DNA of 64,000 bases, taken from contig OX359201.1 of assembly GCA_947172415.1 (NCBI GenBank), positions 1,240,001-1,304,000 on the forward strand. Reading direction: 5' to 3'. Source of the DNA: Chondrosia reniformis (lineage: Eukaryota > Porifera > Demospongiae > Chondrillida > Chondrillidae). Below the pieces are notes generated by a model that worked only from the letters and a program-made list of their open reading frames with translations, searched no databases and was not told where the DNA came from. Shown here piece after piece: positions 63,301 through 64,000 of this stretch (its first letter is position 1; every line of letters starts with the position of its first letter). Position numbers and translations under genes: made by a program.

Positions 63301-63388
63301 CATATGTGTGTAGGTTGCATCACTGGTCACCCTTCAGTTTGTATCTCAGATGAGTTCTGCAGAATACCTTGATGCTCCGCGGTACAAA
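42336..63388 (+). CDS. ORC5: Origin recognition complex subunit 5 (last exon beyond the window)
   Basis: Fourteen exons agree in phase: 42336-42650, 43376-43468, 44643-44721, 45105-45229, 45719-45793, 46187-46298, 47048-47175, 47495-47543, 47920-48010, 48172-48212, 48642-48739, 49717-49755, 62087-62197 and 63314-63388. They give 477 codons. Key motifs are Walker A ([16 protein letters not shown]), [17 protein letters not shown], the Walker-B region ([11 protein letters not shown]), [82 protein letters not shown] and [15 protein letters not shown]5 is an AAA+ subunit of the complex that marks replication origins and loads MCM2-7. Residues 1-80 are an extra Lys/Arg/Ser/Asp-rich leader absent from the human protein as I know it. 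The start at 42336 is the first ATG of the frame. Intron 12 is 12,331 bp, far larger than the others. The final exon (about 30 residues by comparison) is not in the window. Confidence 0.96.
42978..43300 (+). repeat. CA-rich 16-bp minisatellite in ORC5 intron 1
   Basis: About twenty units of CACACAAGCACACACT, with AAACAC variants and a few shorter units, between ORC5 exons 1 and 2. The long ORFs across it are simple-repeat artefacts. Confidence 0.95.
43540..44318. repeat. 25-bp minisatellite in ORC5 intron 2
   Basis: About 31 head-to-tail copies of a 25-bp unit (core GATGAGCAGTAGAATGTACA followed by CTCTC). Sparse variants include CTCTT and TACAATG. It starts 72 bp after the Walker A exon. 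Confidence 0.97.
44340..44490 (+). repeat. Dispersed repeat family 1, copy e
   Basis: Plus orientation in ORC5 intron 2, directly after the 25-bp minisatellite. Shows AAAGGCCTATAGGAAACTAA, GGATGATACAAGAGTCTTCC and GTGCCAGACAGCTGTTTCTG. Confidence 0.85.
45890..46015 (+). repeat. Dispersed repeat family 2, copy c
   Basis: In ORC5 intron 5. Shows ACACCAACCAGTCAAGTGAC, CAAAGTCCTATTAAAATGGC and AACCTGTGATCA. Confidence 0.75.
46503..46556. repeat. Inverted repeat in ORC5 intron 6
   Basis: CATAACTATAATA and TATTATAGTTATA-type arms flank GACTCCCTTTGGTCTC, which is itself a small palindrome-like hairpin. The following CCCGCCGATAACTCAG block is GC-richer than the intron. Confidence 0.7.
47290..47385 (+). 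repeat. Dispersed repeat family 1, copy f (truncated)
   Basis: In ORC5 intron 7. Contains AGTAAAAGGCCTACTAGTAA, GATGAGGATATAAGAATCTT and a degraded CCACTGGC block. Confidence 0.65.
47649..47758. mobile_element. 110-bp inverted-repeat element with hammerhead-like core
   Basis: Perfect 25-bp terminal inverted repeats at 47649-47673 and 47734-47758 (outer end AGTATACTAATTTATTGAGA). The interior carries ATGATGA, an ACCT/AGGT stem and GAAACG at 47679-47705, in plus orientation. No coding capacity. It lies in ORC5 intron 8. The element at 15544 has similar TTTATTGAG-type arms and the same kind of core. Confidence 0.8.
48383..48414 (-). ncRNA. Degenerate hammerhead-like motif
   Basis: The minus strand reads CACTGAAGAAGACCCTCAGG, then GTCGAAACATC: a perfect GACCC/GGGTC stem with a CTGAAGA box in place of CTGATGA, and an intact GAAAC box. 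In ORC5 intron 10. Confidence 0.4.
49149..49497 (+). mobile_element. pogo/Tigger-type DNA transposon remnant (349 bp)
   Basis: Flanked by TA on both sides. The 23-bp terminal inverted repeats differ at one base (CAGTGGAATGTCGATTATCC at the left; CAGTGGAACGTCGATTATCC as the right end reversed). The interior encodes the start of a CENP-B/Tigger-like helix-turn-helix ([20 protein letters not shown], then [20 protein letters not shown]), broken by stops and small indels. The DDE catalytic part is absent, so it is a non-autonomous deletion derivative. It lies in ORC5 intron 11. Confidence 0.88.
49208..49427 (+). pseudogene. CENP-B/Tigger-like transposase N-terminal fragment
   Basis: The frame containing [20 protein letters not shown] and [17 protein letters not shown] matches the CENPB_N/HTH_psq-type domain of Tigger/pogo transposases. 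There is a TAA after about 30 residues (near 49343) and another stop after EKLLAV. No later exons are present within the terminal repeats, so it is not functional. Confidence 0.75.
51645..51682 (-). ncRNA. Degenerate hammerhead-like motif
   Basis: The minus strand reads TTGATGAAGGCCTGCACAGG, then TCAAAACGTTCAATTTC. It has a long GGCCTG/CAGGTC-type stem II and the same CGTTCAATT tail as the copies at 40613 and 47679. Each box has one change. Confidence 0.35.
52460..52632 (+). repeat. Dispersed repeat family 1, copy g (most complete)
   Basis: Runs from TACATGCTATGCCTATTCTG through AGGGGAACTAAACCTGAAGA and CTCCACTGGGTCAGACAGCC to CTTCATCAGTGATCCTGGGA. Best reference copy of the family in this window. 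Confidence 0.9.
53535..53765 (+). repeat. Tandem repeat, about 26 bp per unit
   Basis: About eight units of TACTCTACTGTATGCTATAT plus GTATAG, with small length variants, in ORC5 intron 12. Confidence 0.92.
54095..54170 (+). repeat. Direct duplication
   Basis: Two adjacent copies of GTACACATGACAGTGACCCT followed by CTCTTATGCAATATTA, in ORC5 intron 12. Confidence 0.85.
54785..55125 (+). repeat. 42-bp minisatellite
   Basis: About eight units built on TTAATACTTCTTTATATTCC followed by TATGTATGTATATGATTATG. Because 42 is a multiple of three, an artefactual 105-codon frame with a 14-residue period runs through it. Confidence 0.95.
55500..55650 (+). repeat. Dispersed repeat family 1, copy h
   Basis: In ORC5 intron 12. 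Shows AAGGCCTATAGGGAACTAAA, GATGAGGATACAAGAGTTTT and CAGACAGCTGTTTCTGGGAA. It ends at a TACGTACGTATA run. Confidence 0.88.
61281..61355 (+). mobile_element. Possible single end of another DNA transposon
   Basis: TACAGTCGACTGATATAAAG followed by internally repeated GTTCTTTATAA motifs resembles the end of a TA-flanked mariner/pogo-type element. No matching opposite end was found nearby. Confidence 0.3.
61940..61992 (-). repeat. Dispersed repeat family 1, copy i (fragment)
   Basis: Only the TTTCACTAGGTTTAGCCCCT to AGGCCTTTTACAGTAGAATG end of the family, in reverse orientation, near the 3' end of ORC5 intron 12. Confidence 0.75.
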
Positions 63389-64000
63389 GTAAGTCGATCA
63401 GTTCATTGTTCCATTGCTCACAGAAAGTGTTTTACAAGTAATATAGCTGCATACCACGTGTATATGTAATATTATGTTCTGTACACCATTCAGGCATATC
63501 ACCTAATTGTGGTAGTAGCTGATCTATCGTATCACTATATTTTACAACTTGCTAATTAGTATTATTCTATCCTTGTTTTGTACGTACGTATTGATGTGGG
63601 TACATAAGATCAGATACTGAAAAACTTCTTATTATGAGTTTCAAGAAAGAGGAATTTTATTATACACTACTTTTGAATGATAGTATGTTTATTTATTATA
63701 CTTAGAAGTTTAGTTTGATTAATTTTATCACAATATTTTATATACAGCATCCATTTAAATGCCAATTATTACATATGCACTGAACTCTCACCTTGTAGTA
63801 ATAGTATTACTCTAATTGGGAGAGTAAATCTTATACATTTCGGTAGTGCAAATATTATCATGTATGCTTTGCATATTTTGTGTAAATGGTGTTTTACAAA
63901 GCAAATAACTTATTTTATAAAGTATTTCATTTGTGACTATTTTTACAGTAATCACTTACAGTGTGTATGTGTCGTAATAGTGTTAGGGTGTGTGAATCGT
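63389..64000. other. Start of ORC5 intron 14
   Basis: Begins GTAAGT after the exon ending DAPRYK. AT-rich sequence with no further exon visible before the window ends. Confidence 0.7.

Overview
This window is eukaryotic nuclear DNA from an animal. Genes are split by GT-AG introns, exons are short, and the sequence is AT-rich with many TACGTACGTA-type runs. The gene content (two multi-exon fibrillar collagens with 45/54-bp Gly-X-Y exons, TMCO1, ORC5, a kinesin-3-tail/CAP-Gly protein with a Death domain, a TPR protein) and compact head-to-head gene pairs fit an early-branching metazoan. A demosponge of the Amphimedon type is my best guess. Species is inference only.

Layout. (1) 235-6577, minus: a Death domain joined to an FHA domain, the kinesin-3 (KIF13-type) central tail and a C-terminal CAP-Gly domain, with no kinesin motor exons seen. 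(2) 7483-13032, minus: a multi-exon TPR protein. (3) 13154-16067, plus: TMCO1, complete in seven exons, head-to-head with the TPR gene over 121 bp. (4) 16068-19973: intergenic, with an unexplained GC-richer island at about 16900-17700. (5) 19974-28442, minus, and 29216-41913, plus: two complete fibrillar collagen genes, divergent around a 773-bp shared upstream region. (6) 42336-63388, plus: ORC5, complete except for its last exon, with fourteen exons whose phases all agree, an 80-residue basic N-terminal extension and a 12.3-kb intron. The remainder to 64000 is ORC5 intron.

Repeats sit mainly in introns. They include a dispersed family of about 150-200 bp with at least nine copies, small inverted-repeat elements carrying degenerate hammerhead-ribozyme-like cores, a 349-bp pogo/Tigger deletion derivative that keeps part of a CENP-B-type transposase DNA-binding domain, and several minisatellites (16-bp, 16-bp CA-rich, 25-bp, about 26-bp and 42-bp units).

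The most unusual items are the motorless Death-FHA-kinesin-3-tail-CAP-Gly gene, the divergent collagen pair, and the hammerhead-like motifs inside short inverted-repeat elements. I made splice predictions by eye. Those for the first eight exons of the Death/kinesin gene, for TMCO1 and for ORC5 were checked for phase. Most internal collagen and TPR exon borders are approximate.
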